Part shown: positions 45,322 to 52,671 of the stretch, piece after piece
How positions within the stretch are numbered: the first letter of the stretch is position 1
How the letters are laid out: each line of letters starts with the position of its first letter
Source of the DNA: Amycolatopsis viridis
GTDB taxonomy: Bacteria > Actinomycetota > Actinomycetes > Mycobacteriales > Pseudonocardiaceae
Length of the DNA: 64,000 nucleotides
NCBI RefSeq assembly: GCF_011758765.1
Contig: NZ_JAANOU010000001.1
Location: 3,410,001 to 3,474,000 of the forward strand
Direction of reading: 5' to 3'
The notes under the pieces: model-generated
Database searches by the model: none
What the model was told of the DNA's origin: nothing
What the model saw: only the letters and a program-made list of their open reading frames with translations
Translations under genes and position numbers: made by a program

Positions 45322-46059
45322 GCTGAGCGGGACGACGGGATGACGGCGGCGCGGATCGCCGCGCTGCTCGGCGCGTTCCGTCCCGGAGACCAGACACTGG
45401 GCACGTCCGAGCTGGCGCGCCGCACGGGCCTGCCCAAGTCGTCGGTGCACCGGCTCACCGGGCACCTGGTCACGCACGGCCTGCTGGAGCGCGACGGCCC
45501 CGCGGTGCGGCTCGGCCTGCGGCTGTTCGAGATCGGGCAGCTCGCCGGGCGCGAGCGCGGGCTGGTCGACGCCGCCCGCCCCTACCTGGCCGATCTGCGG
45601 GAAGCCACCCGGAACACCGTGCACCTGGCGGTGCTCGAAGGCATCGAGGTGGTCTACCTCGACATCGTGCGGGGGCCGGACGCGCCGGCCCTGCCCTCGC
45701 GCATCGGCGGCCGCTTCCCGGCACACGCCACGGCGGTGGGCAAGGCGATCCTGGCCCACTCCCCCGCGTCCGTACTGGACACCGTGCTGGCCGCCGGCCT
45801 GACCCGGATCGGCCCGCGCACCATCACCGCGCCGGGGCTGCTGCGACGGCAGCTGACCAGGGTCCGCGACGAGGGTGTCGCCTACGAGCGGGAGGAGTCG
45901 GGTGCAGGCGTAACCTGTGCAGCCAGTCCCGTGCTCGACGCGACCGGGCGGGCACGGGCCGCGATTTCGATCTCGGGCTGGAGCAACCGAGTCCGGGTCG
46001 AGCGCGTCTCCCCAGCGGTGCGCACGGCGGCTCTCGCTTTGTCACGAGCCTTGCCGTAG
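45313..46059 (+). CDS. IclR-family transcriptional regulator
   Basis: 248 aa. The N-terminal winged HTH ([63 protein letters not shown], about 11-75) precedes the IclR effector domain ([30 protein letters not shown] ... [13 protein letters not shown] ... [21 protein letters not shown]). It is divergent from hsaG-hsaF and likely controls them in response to an aromatic-degradation intermediate. An alternative start is the ATG 27 nt downstream ([10 protein letters not shown]). Confidence 0.9.
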   Translation: MCAAERDDGMTAARIAALLGAFRPGDQTLGTSELARRTGLPKSSVHRLTGHLVTHGLLERDGPAVRLGLRLFEIGQLAGRERGLVDAARPYLADLREATRNTVHLAVLEGIEVVYLDIVRGPDAPALPSRIGGRFPAHATAVGKAILAHSPASVLDTVLAAGLTRIGPRTITAPGLLRRQLTRVRDEGVAYEREESGAGVTCAASPVLDATGRARAAISISGWSNRVRVERVSPAVRTAALALSRALP

Positions 46060-46138
46060 GGTCGCGCACCACCGGGGAAGATCGACAGCAACGGGCTCGT
46101 GGCGCTCGCTGGGCCACGGGATGTGAGGGAGGAATGGC

Positions 46139-46642
46139 GTGACCACCGCGACCACCCAGGTAGACGACCTTCGGCTCGTGGCGGCACCGACCGCCGTCAA
46201 CTGCGCCGAGATGTTCGTCCGCTTCGCCCTCCTGGAGTGGAAACTACGGCCGCTGGCCGACGACGCGGTCACGGTCATCCGCCACCTGGTGCGGTCCTCG
46301 GTGGACGGGGCGGACCGGCGCTCACCCCGCTTCCTGACCGTCCGGCTGCGCCTGCACCGCGACTGCGTGGTCGTCGAGCTCGACGACGACCGTCCCGGTG
46401 AACCCCCGGAACTGCCCGGCTGGACCATCAACACCGTGGCGCTGCCCGGCGGCCACCGCACCGCGTGGTGCGAGCTGCCGCTGCCCGACGGGCTCAGCGG
46501 TGCCCTGCCCACCCGCTCCCCGCACCGGCTGCCCAGCCCGGCCACCGAGTACCCGCCCGAGGAGCCGCTGCCCGAGCCGGACCTGCTGGACTCGCAGATC
46601 CTGCAGCGCGTGCTGCACGGCCTCAACGGCTCCGCGCGATAA
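46139..46642 (+). CDS. HATPase-like protein (atypical RsbW-type)
   Basis: 167 aa, in the length class of actinobacterial anti-sigma/ATP-binding regulators: RLVAAPTAVNCAEMFVRFALLEWKLRPLADDAVTVIRHLVRSSV ... RLRLHRDCVVVELDDDRP. The usual ExxxN of the N box is not seen (HLVRSS instead of ELVTNA), so ATP binding is doubtful. The C-terminal third is Pro-rich and disordered (PSPATEYPPEEPLPEPDLL) and ends in a short helix. GGGAGGAATGGC precedes the GTG at 46139. It may bind a sigma factor; no partner gene is adjacent. Confidence 0.7.
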   Translation: MTTATTQVDDLRLVAAPTAVNCAEMFVRFALLEWKLRPLADDAVTVIRHLVRSSVDGADRRSPRFLTVRLRLHRDCVVVELDDDRPGEPPELPGWTINTVALPGGHRTAWCELPLPDGLSGALPTRSPHRLPSPATEYPPEEPLPEPDLLDSQILQRVLHGLNGSAR

Positions 46643-46661
46643 CGCTTTCCGCCCGCCGGCC

Positions 46662-47531
46662 TCAGGCCAGGCCGCGCACCGCCTGCGCCGGCGGGCGCTC
46701 CCCGGCGATCGTCGCGACCATCTCCAGCACGCGGCGCGTCTGCTGCACCTCGTGCACGCGGAACACCTGCGCGCCGTCGCGGGCGGCCAGCGCGGTGGCG
46801 GCCAGCGTGCCGTCCAGGCGCTCGGTGATCCCGGCGCCCAGGGTCTCGCCCACGAAGTCCTTGTTGGACAGTGCCATGAGGACCGGCCAGCCGGTCGCCG
46901 TCAGGGCAGCCGCGTGACGCAGCAGCGCCAGGCTGTGCCAGGTGTTCTTGCCGAAGTCGTGCGTCGGGTCGATCAGGACGCCGCCACGCGGCACGCCGAG
47001 CGCCACCACGTCCTCGGCCCGCCGGGTGAGCTCCTCGACGACCTGGGCGACCACGTCCTCGTAGCGGACCCGGAACGGGCGCGTGCGCGGTGCTGCTCCC
47101 CCGGTGTGCGAGCAGACGTACCCGGCGCCGAACTCGGCCGCCACCGCCGCCAGCTCGGGATCGGCACCCGCCCAGGTGTCGTTGAGCAGGTGCGCGCCCT
47201 CCTCGCAGGCCAGCCGGCCAACCTCGTGCCGCCAGGTGTCCACGCTGATCACCAGGCCGGGGTGCCGCCGGCGGATCTCCGCGACGAACGGCACCACCCG
47301 GCGGATCTCCTCGGCCACGCCGACCTCGCTGCCGGGGCCGGCCTTGACCCCGCCGATGTCCACGATGTCGGCGCCCTCGGCCACCGCGCGGTCGACGGCG
47401 GCGAGGGCGTCCGGATCGGCGAAGGACGCGCCGCGGTCGTAGAAGGAATCGGGCGTGCGGTTCACGATCGCCATCACGAGTGCGCGGTCGGAGACGATGC
47501 GCCGTCCGCGGAAGACCAGATCTACTGCCAC
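46662..47531 (-). CDS. folP2: Dihydropteroate synthase-like protein (FolP2 type)
   Basis: 289 aa TIM barrel: VMAIVNRTPDSFYDRGASF, GADIVDIGGVKAGPGSEVGV, GLVISVDTWRHEVGRL and the lysine loop DPTHDFGKNTWHSLALLRH. The substitutions DTWR and DPTHDFGKNT are those of the mycobacterial FolP2 paralogue, whose homologue in M. leprae lacks DHPS activity, so a true folate role is doubtful. It starts at GTG 47531 with no clear ribosome binding site. It is divergent from a TetR gene whose operator lies between them. Confidence 0.85.
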   Translation of the reverse strand: MAVDLVFRGRRIVSDRALVMAIVNRTPDSFYDRGASFADPDALAAVDRAVAEGADIVDIGGVKAGPGSEVGVAEEIRRVVPFVAEIRRRHPGLVISVDTWRHEVGRLACEEGAHLLNDTWAGADPELAAVAAEFGAGYVCSHTGGAAPRTRPFRVRYEDVVAQVVEELTRRAEDVVALGVPRGGVLIDPTHDFGKNTWHSLALLRHAAALTATGWPVLMALSNKDFVGETLGAGITERLDGTLAATALAARDGAQVFRVHEVQQTRRVLEMVATIAGERPPAQAVRGLA

Positions 47532-47563
47532 ATCTTCATCATGCCTGCCACATCGGGTGCGCG

Positions 47564-47577
47564 ATAACGCGCGTTAT
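47564..47577. promoter_or_regulatory. TetR operator palindrome
   Basis: ATAACGCGCGTTAT, a perfect 14-bp palindrome (extended GCGATAAC...GTTATGCC), in the 88-bp gap between folP2 and the tetR gene, 42 bp before the tetR start. Confidence 0.7.
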
Positions 47578-47619
47578 GCCCTAAGTTCTTTCCAGGCAGA
47601 TCGAAGGGGGTGCGCGCGG

Positions 47620-48255
47620 ATGGCCACCCGACACGGCCCGGCGGGGCCCGCCGACAGCCACACCAGGGAGCGCTTCCTGCAGGCCGCGCTGACCGTGCTG
47701 CTCGAGCAGGGCGTATCCGGGCTCACCGTGCGCAGCGTCGCCGAAGCCGCGGGCACGTCGACGATCGGGGTGTACACGCGCTTCGGCGGCCGCAACGGCG
47801 TGCTGGACGCCTTGTACGAACGCACTTTCGAGATGCTGCACGAGGAGTTCGCGGCCGTGCCGCGGATCCCGGACGACCCGGCGGCCGGAATCCTCGCGCT
47901 GGCCCGGTCCTACCGCCGGTTCGCGCTGGACAGCCCCGCCCGGTACGCGTTCATGTTCGAGCAGGCGGTACCCGGCTTCGACCCGGACCCGGATCTGCGG
48001 GCCTTCGCGCAGCACACGACGTTCGACCTGCTCGTGGACCGCGTCACCCCGGTGACCCCGCCGGATCGCGACCCGAACCGCACCGGGTACCTGATCTGGA
48101 CCACGATGCACGGTCTGGTGAGCGTCGAGCTGACGCACCGTGCGCGCAACCCGCCGCCGAAGTGGTTCATCGACACCACCGACGAGGCCTACGACGAGGT
48201 GTTCGCCGCCGGGATCCGGGCGATCCTCATCGGACTCGGCCTCCAGCTCCGCTGA
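47620..48255 (+). CDS. TetR-family regulator
   Basis: 211 aa. HTH at about 14-60 (HTRERFLQAALTVLLEQGVSGLTVRSVAEAAGTSTIGVYTRFGGRNGVLDALYERTFEML) and a TetR_C domain of the WHG type (RFALDSPARYAFMFEQAVPGF ... LIWTTMHGLVSVELTHR). ATG 47620 chosen; GGGGG lies upstream and an earlier in-frame start is unsupported. It likely represses itself and folP2 through the palindrome at 47564. Confidence 0.9.
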   Translation: MATRHGPAGPADSHTRERFLQAALTVLLEQGVSGLTVRSVAEAAGTSTIGVYTRFGGRNGVLDALYERTFEMLHEEFAAVPRIPDDPAAGILALARSYRRFALDSPARYAFMFEQAVPGFDPDPDLRAFAQHTTFDLLVDRVTPVTPPDRDPNRTGYLIWTTMHGLVSVELTHRARNPPPKWFIDTTDEAYDEVFAAGIRAILIGLGLQLR

Positions 48256-48310
48256 GCCGCACCGCTTCCCCCGCACGGGCCCTGGCCCAGGGCACCTGCC
48301 CGGAGAACGG

Positions 48311-48348
48311 CCGTGGCCCCCGGTCTCGATGGAGACCGGGGGCCACGG
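48311..48348 (-). terminator. rpsA terminator
   Basis: CCGTGGCCCCCGGTCTC / GAGACCGGGGGCCACGG, a perfect 17-bp stem with a GATG tetraloop, 27 nt after the rpsA stop; one of the strongest hairpins in the window. It also faces the convergent tetR gene. Confidence 0.9.
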
Positions 48349-48375
48349 GTGGTTCAGTCAGCTCGGGAGACGAGC

Positions 48376-49872
48376 TCACGCACCGCCGGAGAGCTTCTCG
48401 CGCAGAGCCGCGAGCTGCTCGTCGCTGGCGAGGGTGCCGCCGCTGCGCTGCTCGGACGAGCCGGTCGAGCTGTAGTTCTGCTCGCCGCCGCCGACCGGCG
48501 GGCCGCCGGTGGCCTCCTCGGCCGCCGCCTGAGCGTTGGCCTCGGCCGCCTTGGCGATCTGCCGCATGTGGGCCTCGTAGCGGGCGTGCGCCTCGGCGTA
48601 CTGGCGCTCCCACTCCTCACGCTGCTTGTCGTAGCCTTCCTGCCACTCCTGCGTGTCGGGGTCGAAGCCCTCGGGGTAGATGTAGTTGCCCTGGTCGTCG
48701 TACTCGGCCGCCATGCCGTACTGGGTCGGGTCGAACTCGGTCTCCGTGGTGAAGCCTTCGTTCGCCTGCTTCAGCGACAGCGAGATGCGGCGGCGCTCCA
48801 GGTCGATGTCGATGACCTTGACCATGACCTCGGTGCCGACCTGGACAACCTGCTCCGGGATCTCCACATGGCGCTCGGCCAGCTCGGAGATGTGCACCAG
48901 GCCCTCGATGCCCTCCTCGACGCGGACGAACGCGCCGAACGGGACGAGCTTGGTGACCTTGCCCGGCACGATCTGGCCGATCGCGTGGGTGCGGGCGAAC
49001 TGGCGCCACGGGTCTTCCTGGGTCGCCTTCAGCGACAGGGACACGCGCTCGCGGTCCATGTCGACGTCCAGCACCTCGACGGTGACCTCCTGGCCGACCT
49101 CGACGACCTCGCTCGGGTGGTCGATGTGCTTCCAGGACAGCTCCGAGACGTGCACCAGACCGTCGACGCCGCCGAGGTCGACGAACGCACCGAAGTTGAC
49201 GATCGAGGACACGACGCCCTTGCGGACCTGGCCCTTGGCGAGGTTGTTGAGGAACTCGCTGCGCACCTCGGACTGGGTCTGCTCGAGGTAGGCCCGGCGG
49301 GACAGGACCACGTTGTTGCGGTTCTTGTCCAGCTCGATGATCTTCGCCTCGAGTTCGCGGCCGACGTAGGGCTGCAGGTCGCGCACGCGGCGCATCTCCA
49401 CCAGCGAGGCGGGCAGGAAGCCGCGCAGGCCGATGTCGAGGATCAGGCCGCCCTTGACGACCTCGATGACGGTGCCCTTGACGGGCTCGTCCTTCTCCTT
49501 GAGCTCCTCGATCGTGCCCCAGGCGCGCTCGTACTGGGCGCGCTTCTTGGACAGGATCAGCCGGCCTTCCTTGTCCTCCTTCTGGAGGACCAGGGCCTCG
49601 ACCTCGTCACCGACGCTGACGACCTCGCCGGGATCGACATCGTGCTTGATGGACAGCTCACGCGAGGGGATGACGCCCTCGGTCTTGTAACCGATGTCGA
49701 GCAGCACCTCGTCGCGGTCGACCTTGACGATGGTGCCCTCAACGATATCGCCGTCGTTGAAGTACTTGATCGTCTTGTCGATCGCGGCGAGGAAGTCTTC
49801 CTCCGACCCGATGTCGTTGACGGCGACCTGGGCGGCGCCGGACGTCGGGGCGGTGGTGGTGTCGGTGGTCAT
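48376..49872 (-). CDS. rpsA: 30S ribosomal protein S1
   Basis: 498 aa with four S1 RNA-binding repeats (about 40-105, 125-190, 210-280 and 295-365; e.g. GDIVEGTIVKVDRDEVLLDIGYKTEGVIP, GQVRKGVVSSIVNFGAFVDLGGVDGLVHVSELS), then a long Ala/Glu/Gln-rich tail (about 375-498) typical of actinobacterial S1. It binds mRNA leaders on the 30S subunit. ATG 49872 is chosen over an in-frame start 39 codons upstream; homologues begin near MTTDTTTAP. The tail end ...LREKLSGGA is conserved. Confidence 0.97.
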   Translation of the reverse strand: MTTDTTTAPTSGAAQVAVNDIGSEEDFLAAIDKTIKYFNDGDIVEGTIVKVDRDEVLLDIGYKTEGVIPSRELSIKHDVDPGEVVSVGDEVEALVLQKEDKEGRLILSKKRAQYERAWGTIEELKEKDEPVKGTVIEVVKGGLILDIGLRGFLPASLVEMRRVRDLQPYVGRELEAKIIELDKNRNNVVLSRRAYLEQTQSEVRSEFLNNLAKGQVRKGVVSSIVNFGAFVDLGGVDGLVHVSELSWKHIDHPSEVVEVGQEVTVEVLDVDMDRERVSLSLKATQEDPWRQFARTHAIGQIVPGKVTKLVPFGAFVRVEEGIEGLVHISELAERHVEIPEQVVQVGTEVMVKVIDIDLERRRISLSLKQANEGFTTETEFDPTQYGMAAEYDDQGNYIYPEGFDPDTQEWQEGYDKQREEWERQYAEAHARYEAHMRQIAKAAEANAQAAAEEATGGPPVGGGEQNYSSTGSSEQRSGGTLASDEQLAALREKLSGGA

Positions 49873-50145
49873 TAGGTGGGTAGCTCCGGTTGGTTTACGG
49901 CTCGAGTAGGTGTGCAGTTCGCGCGCGCGGTGAGCGTACGACGGCAACCATGAGCAAACGTTCACAACGGAACGGCCGCGGAGCATCACCGCCGACGGTG
50001 CGCGACCTCGGAACCCGGCTCAGCTTCGCCGAGTGAAGGTAGCGCGAACCCACTGCGCTAGAGATATCGTACGCGGCCGCCCGCGCGCCGCACAAACAGG
50101 GTCGCCCAGGCGGACGGCGCCAGCGCCGGTGGCGAGAATACCGGT

Positions 50146-51024
50146 GTGACGACGGCGGAGGACAACGGCAGCGAAGACACGGGCGCGGACCGGCACGCGA
50201 GCGCCGAGCACCGGCTCGGCACGGTCGGCGTGGCCCACCGGGACGTCGCGGCGGCCGAGGCGACGGCAGCCAACCTGGCGTGGTGGGACGCCGACGCCGA
50301 CGACTACCAGGCCACCCACGGCGGGTTCCTGGGCGACGCCGACTTCGTGTGGTGCCCGGAAGGGCTGCGCGAGGCCGACGCCCGCCTGCTCGGCGAGGTG
50401 CGCGGCCTACGGGTCGCGGAGATCGGCTGCGGCCAGGCGGCCTGCTCGCGCTGGCTCGCCGCGGCCGGGGCGCACCCGGTCGGGCTGGACCTGTCCGCCG
50501 GGATGCTGCGGCACGCCCGCGCGGGTGCGGCGCGCACCGGCATCGCGGTCCCGCTGGTGCAGGCGACGGCGGAACGGCTGCCGCTCGCGGACGGGAGCAT
50601 GGACGCGGCCTGCTCGGCGTTCGGCGCGCTGCCGTTCGTCGCGTCGCTGGAGACCGTGTTCGCGGAAGTGCACCGGGTGCTGCGCCCGCGCGGGCTGTGG
50701 GTGTTCGCGGTGACTCACCCGATCCGGTGGATCTTCCCGGACGATCCAGGACCGGCCGGACTGACCGCGAGCCAGCCGTATTTCGACCGCACCCCGTACG
50801 TGGAGGTCGACGCGGACGGGAACGCGACCTACGTCGAGTACCACCGCACGCTGGGCGACTACGTGCGGGCGCTGACGGCCACCGGGTTCGTCCTGGAGGA
50901 CCTGCTGGAGCCGGAGTGGCCGGCCGGGCACACCCGGGTGTGGGGGCAGTGGAGCCCGTTGCGCGGCAAGCTCTTCCCCGGCACCGCGATCTTCCGGACC
51001 CGCGCGCGCCCGGGAGCCCGGTGA
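50146..51024 (+). CDS. Class I SAM-dependent methyltransferase
   Basis: 292 aa. Rossmann methyltransferase: motif I VAEIGCGQAACSRWLAAAGAHPVGLDLS (about 88-115), then motif IV DAACSAFGALPFV and LRPRGLWVFAVTHP. The N-terminal DADADDYQATHGGFLGDADFVWCPEGLREADARLLG is typical of small-molecule methyltransferases of the UbiE/Methyltransf_11 type. Substrate unknown. GTG 50146; no strong ribosome binding site. Coupled by a GTGA overlap to the GNAT gene. Confidence 0.88.
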   Translation: MTTAEDNGSEDTGADRHASAEHRLGTVGVAHRDVAAAEATAANLAWWDADADDYQATHGGFLGDADFVWCPEGLREADARLLGEVRGLRVAEIGCGQAACSRWLAAAGAHPVGLDLSAGMLRHARAGAARTGIAVPLVQATAERLPLADGSMDAACSAFGALPFVASLETVFAEVHRVLRPRGLWVFAVTHPIRWIFPDDPGPAGLTASQPYFDRTPYVEVDADGNATYVEYHRTLGDYVRALTATGFVLEDLLEPEWPAGHTRVWGQWSPLRGKLFPGTAIFRTRARPGAR

Positions 51025-51938
51025 CCGCCGGGCTGCTGTCGGCGCAGCGGGCCCGGTTCGCCGCGCTGGACCCGCTGCTGCCGCCGGCCGCGCCACCGCC
51101 GGACGGCGAGGAGCTGACCGCCGCGACCGCGGACGGCACCCGGGTCAGCGGCGTGCTCCAGGTGCAGCGGCACGAGCCGGGCGCGTTCGACCTGTTGTGG
51201 TCGGCCGCGCAGGTGTGGCAGCTGTTCCCGTGCACCGGCGCCACCGGGACCGCGGGCATGGACGCGCTGCTGCGCGCGTGGCGGCACCGCATGGACCGCG
51301 AGTCGCCCGGCCCCGATTCCGCCTGCACGGTGACCTGGCCGAGCCGGGACGCGGAAGCGATCCGCGCGTTCCTCGACCACGGCCTGGTGCCGCTGTCGGT
51401 GCTCGCGGTCCGCACCGGCCCGCCGTCCGGGGATCCGCTCCCGCCCGGCGTGACGGTCCGCCGCGCCCGGCCGGAGGACCTGGAGGAGGTCGTCGCGCTG
51501 TCGCTGACGACGTTCCGCTACTCCGCCCTCGTCGCCGGTCCGTGGCGGCCGGGTACCGCCGAGCTCATCGCGCCCCGGCTGGAGCGCAACCTCGCCGCCG
51601 GGGCGCCGATCTGGCTCGCCGAGCGGGACGGGGTCGCCGTCGCGCTCGCCGACTGCGGCTGGATGGAGTCGGTGCCCGGGTCCTGGGCGGCCGAGTTGCT
51701 GCCGTCCGGGCAGTGGGGTTACGTCAACAACGTGGCCACCAGCGAGCACGCCCGGGGCCTGGGCATCGGGCGGGCGCTGATGGCGCGGGTGCACCGCGAG
51801 TTCCACACGCGCGGCGCCCGCGCGACCTACCTGTACTACAACCCGGCCAACCCGCTGTCGTCGGTGTTCTGGCCCCGGCAGGGCTACCGGCCCTTGTGGA
51901 CCTACTGGGAGGTGCGGCCCGCCTCGGCGCTGCGGTGA
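51021..51938 (+). CDS. GNAT-family N-acetyltransferase
   Basis: 305 aa. The C-terminal GNAT domain (about 140-300) carries the acetyl-CoA loop WGYVNNVATSEHARGLGIGRALM (V-x4-R-G-x-G-x-G/A type) and YLYYNPANPLSSVFWPRQGYRPLW at its end. The N-terminal half (about 1-130) has no clear domain and may be a degenerate GNAT repeat. Substrate unknown. GTG 51021 within the methyltransferase stop; the two products may act on one molecule. Confidence 0.88.
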   Translation: MTAGLLSAQRARFAALDPLLPPAAPPPDGEELTAATADGTRVSGVLQVQRHEPGAFDLLWSAAQVWQLFPCTGATGTAGMDALLRAWRHRMDRESPGPDSACTVTWPSRDAEAIRAFLDHGLVPLSVLAVRTGPPSGDPLPPGVTVRRARPEDLEEVVALSLTTFRYSALVAGPWRPGTAELIAPRLERNLAAGAPIWLAERDGVAVALADCGWMESVPGSWAAELLPSGQWGYVNNVATSEHARGLGIGRALMARVHREFHTRGARATYLYYNPANPLSSVFWPRQGYRPLWTYWEVRPASALR

Positions 51939-51971
51939 TCCCCGAGTTGCCGCTCCTCCGGCAGCGGCGTA

Positions 51972-51997
51972 TTTTGAACTGACCAGTCAGTTCAAAA
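51972..51997. promoter_or_regulatory. TetR operator, 26-bp perfect palindrome
   Basis: Arms TTTTGAACTGAC and GTCAGTTCAAAA around CA; perfect 12-bp inverted repeat. It ends 12 bp before the GTG of the pseudo-ATPase gene and overlaps the likely promoter. The TGAC/GTCA core is typical of TetR family sites, and the operon carries its own TetR gene last. Confidence 0.85.
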
Positions 51998-52008
51998 GGG
52001 GGGATCCT

Positions 52009-52671
52009 GTGCGGGTGCACGCCGACCGGGTCACCGTCGAAGGTCCGCACGGCACGGTGCTGCGGCCGACCTCGCTCACCATCACCGAGGGCGAGCTCGC
52101 CTTCGTGCACGGCGAACCGGGCGCGGGGGTCACCGCGTTCGGTCTCGCCCTGACCGGACGGATGCGGCCCACGACGGGACTCGTCACGCTCGACGGCAAG
52201 GCCGATGCGGCCCGGCTGCGCGCAGCCGGCGCGGTGGTGGACGCGCCGGAGATCACGGCACCGGAGGACTCACTGCCGGTCCGGATGGTGATCGCCGAGG
52301 AGCTGTCGATCGGGAAGCTGCCGGCCGGGAAGGACGACGTCGCGCGGTGGCTGGCCGAGCACGACCTCGCCGGGCGCGCCGGTGCCCGGTTCGAGCACCT
52401 GTCCGCGGACGAGCGGCTCCGGCTGCTCACCGCGCTCGCCGCGGCGCGCCCGGGCATCCGGCTGCTCGTGCTCGACACCCCCGACCGGCACACCAGCGAC
52501 GTCGCGAGCTGGACCGGCCTCGCCCGGACCTACGCCGAGCGCGGGTTCGCCGTCGTCGTGCTGACCGCCACCACCCCGCCCGAGGTGCTGCCCGCTCCCC
52601 CGGCCCGGCTCGGCCGGACCGAGCAGCCCGAACCCGAACTCGTGCAACTCGCGCAAGGAGATCCGCAGTGA
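52009..52671 (+). CDS. Degenerate ABC-type ATP-binding protein
   Basis: 220 aa with the ABC-ATPase fold but damaged motifs. Walker A is GEPGAGVT (35-42), with Val41 in place of the essential Lys. The signature is LSADE (131-135) in place of LSGGQ, and Walker B RLLVLDTPD lacks the catalytic Glu. Hydrolysis is therefore unlikely; it may be a regulatory or structural partner of the next, YhgE/Pip protein, with which it overlaps by four bases. GTG 52009 has GGGGGG 5-10 nt upstream. It is the first gene of a TetR-controlled operon. Confidence 0.85.
   Translation: MRVHADRVTVEGPHGTVLRPTSLTITEGELAFVHGEPGAGVTAFGLALTGRMRPTTGLVTLDGKADAARLRAAGAVVDAPEITAPEDSLPVRMVIAEELSIGKLPAGKDDVARWLAEHDLAGRAGARFEHLSADERLRLLTALAAARPGIRLLVLDTPDRHTSDVASWTGLARTYAERGFAVVVLTATTPPEVLPAPPARLGRTEQPEPELVQLAQGDPQ

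Noticed and set aside
52347-52667. Upstream in-frame extension of the YhgE/Pip protein
   Set aside because: It is a shadow of the pseudo-ATPase gene; the GTG at 52668 overlaps that gene's stop in the usual coupled manner.
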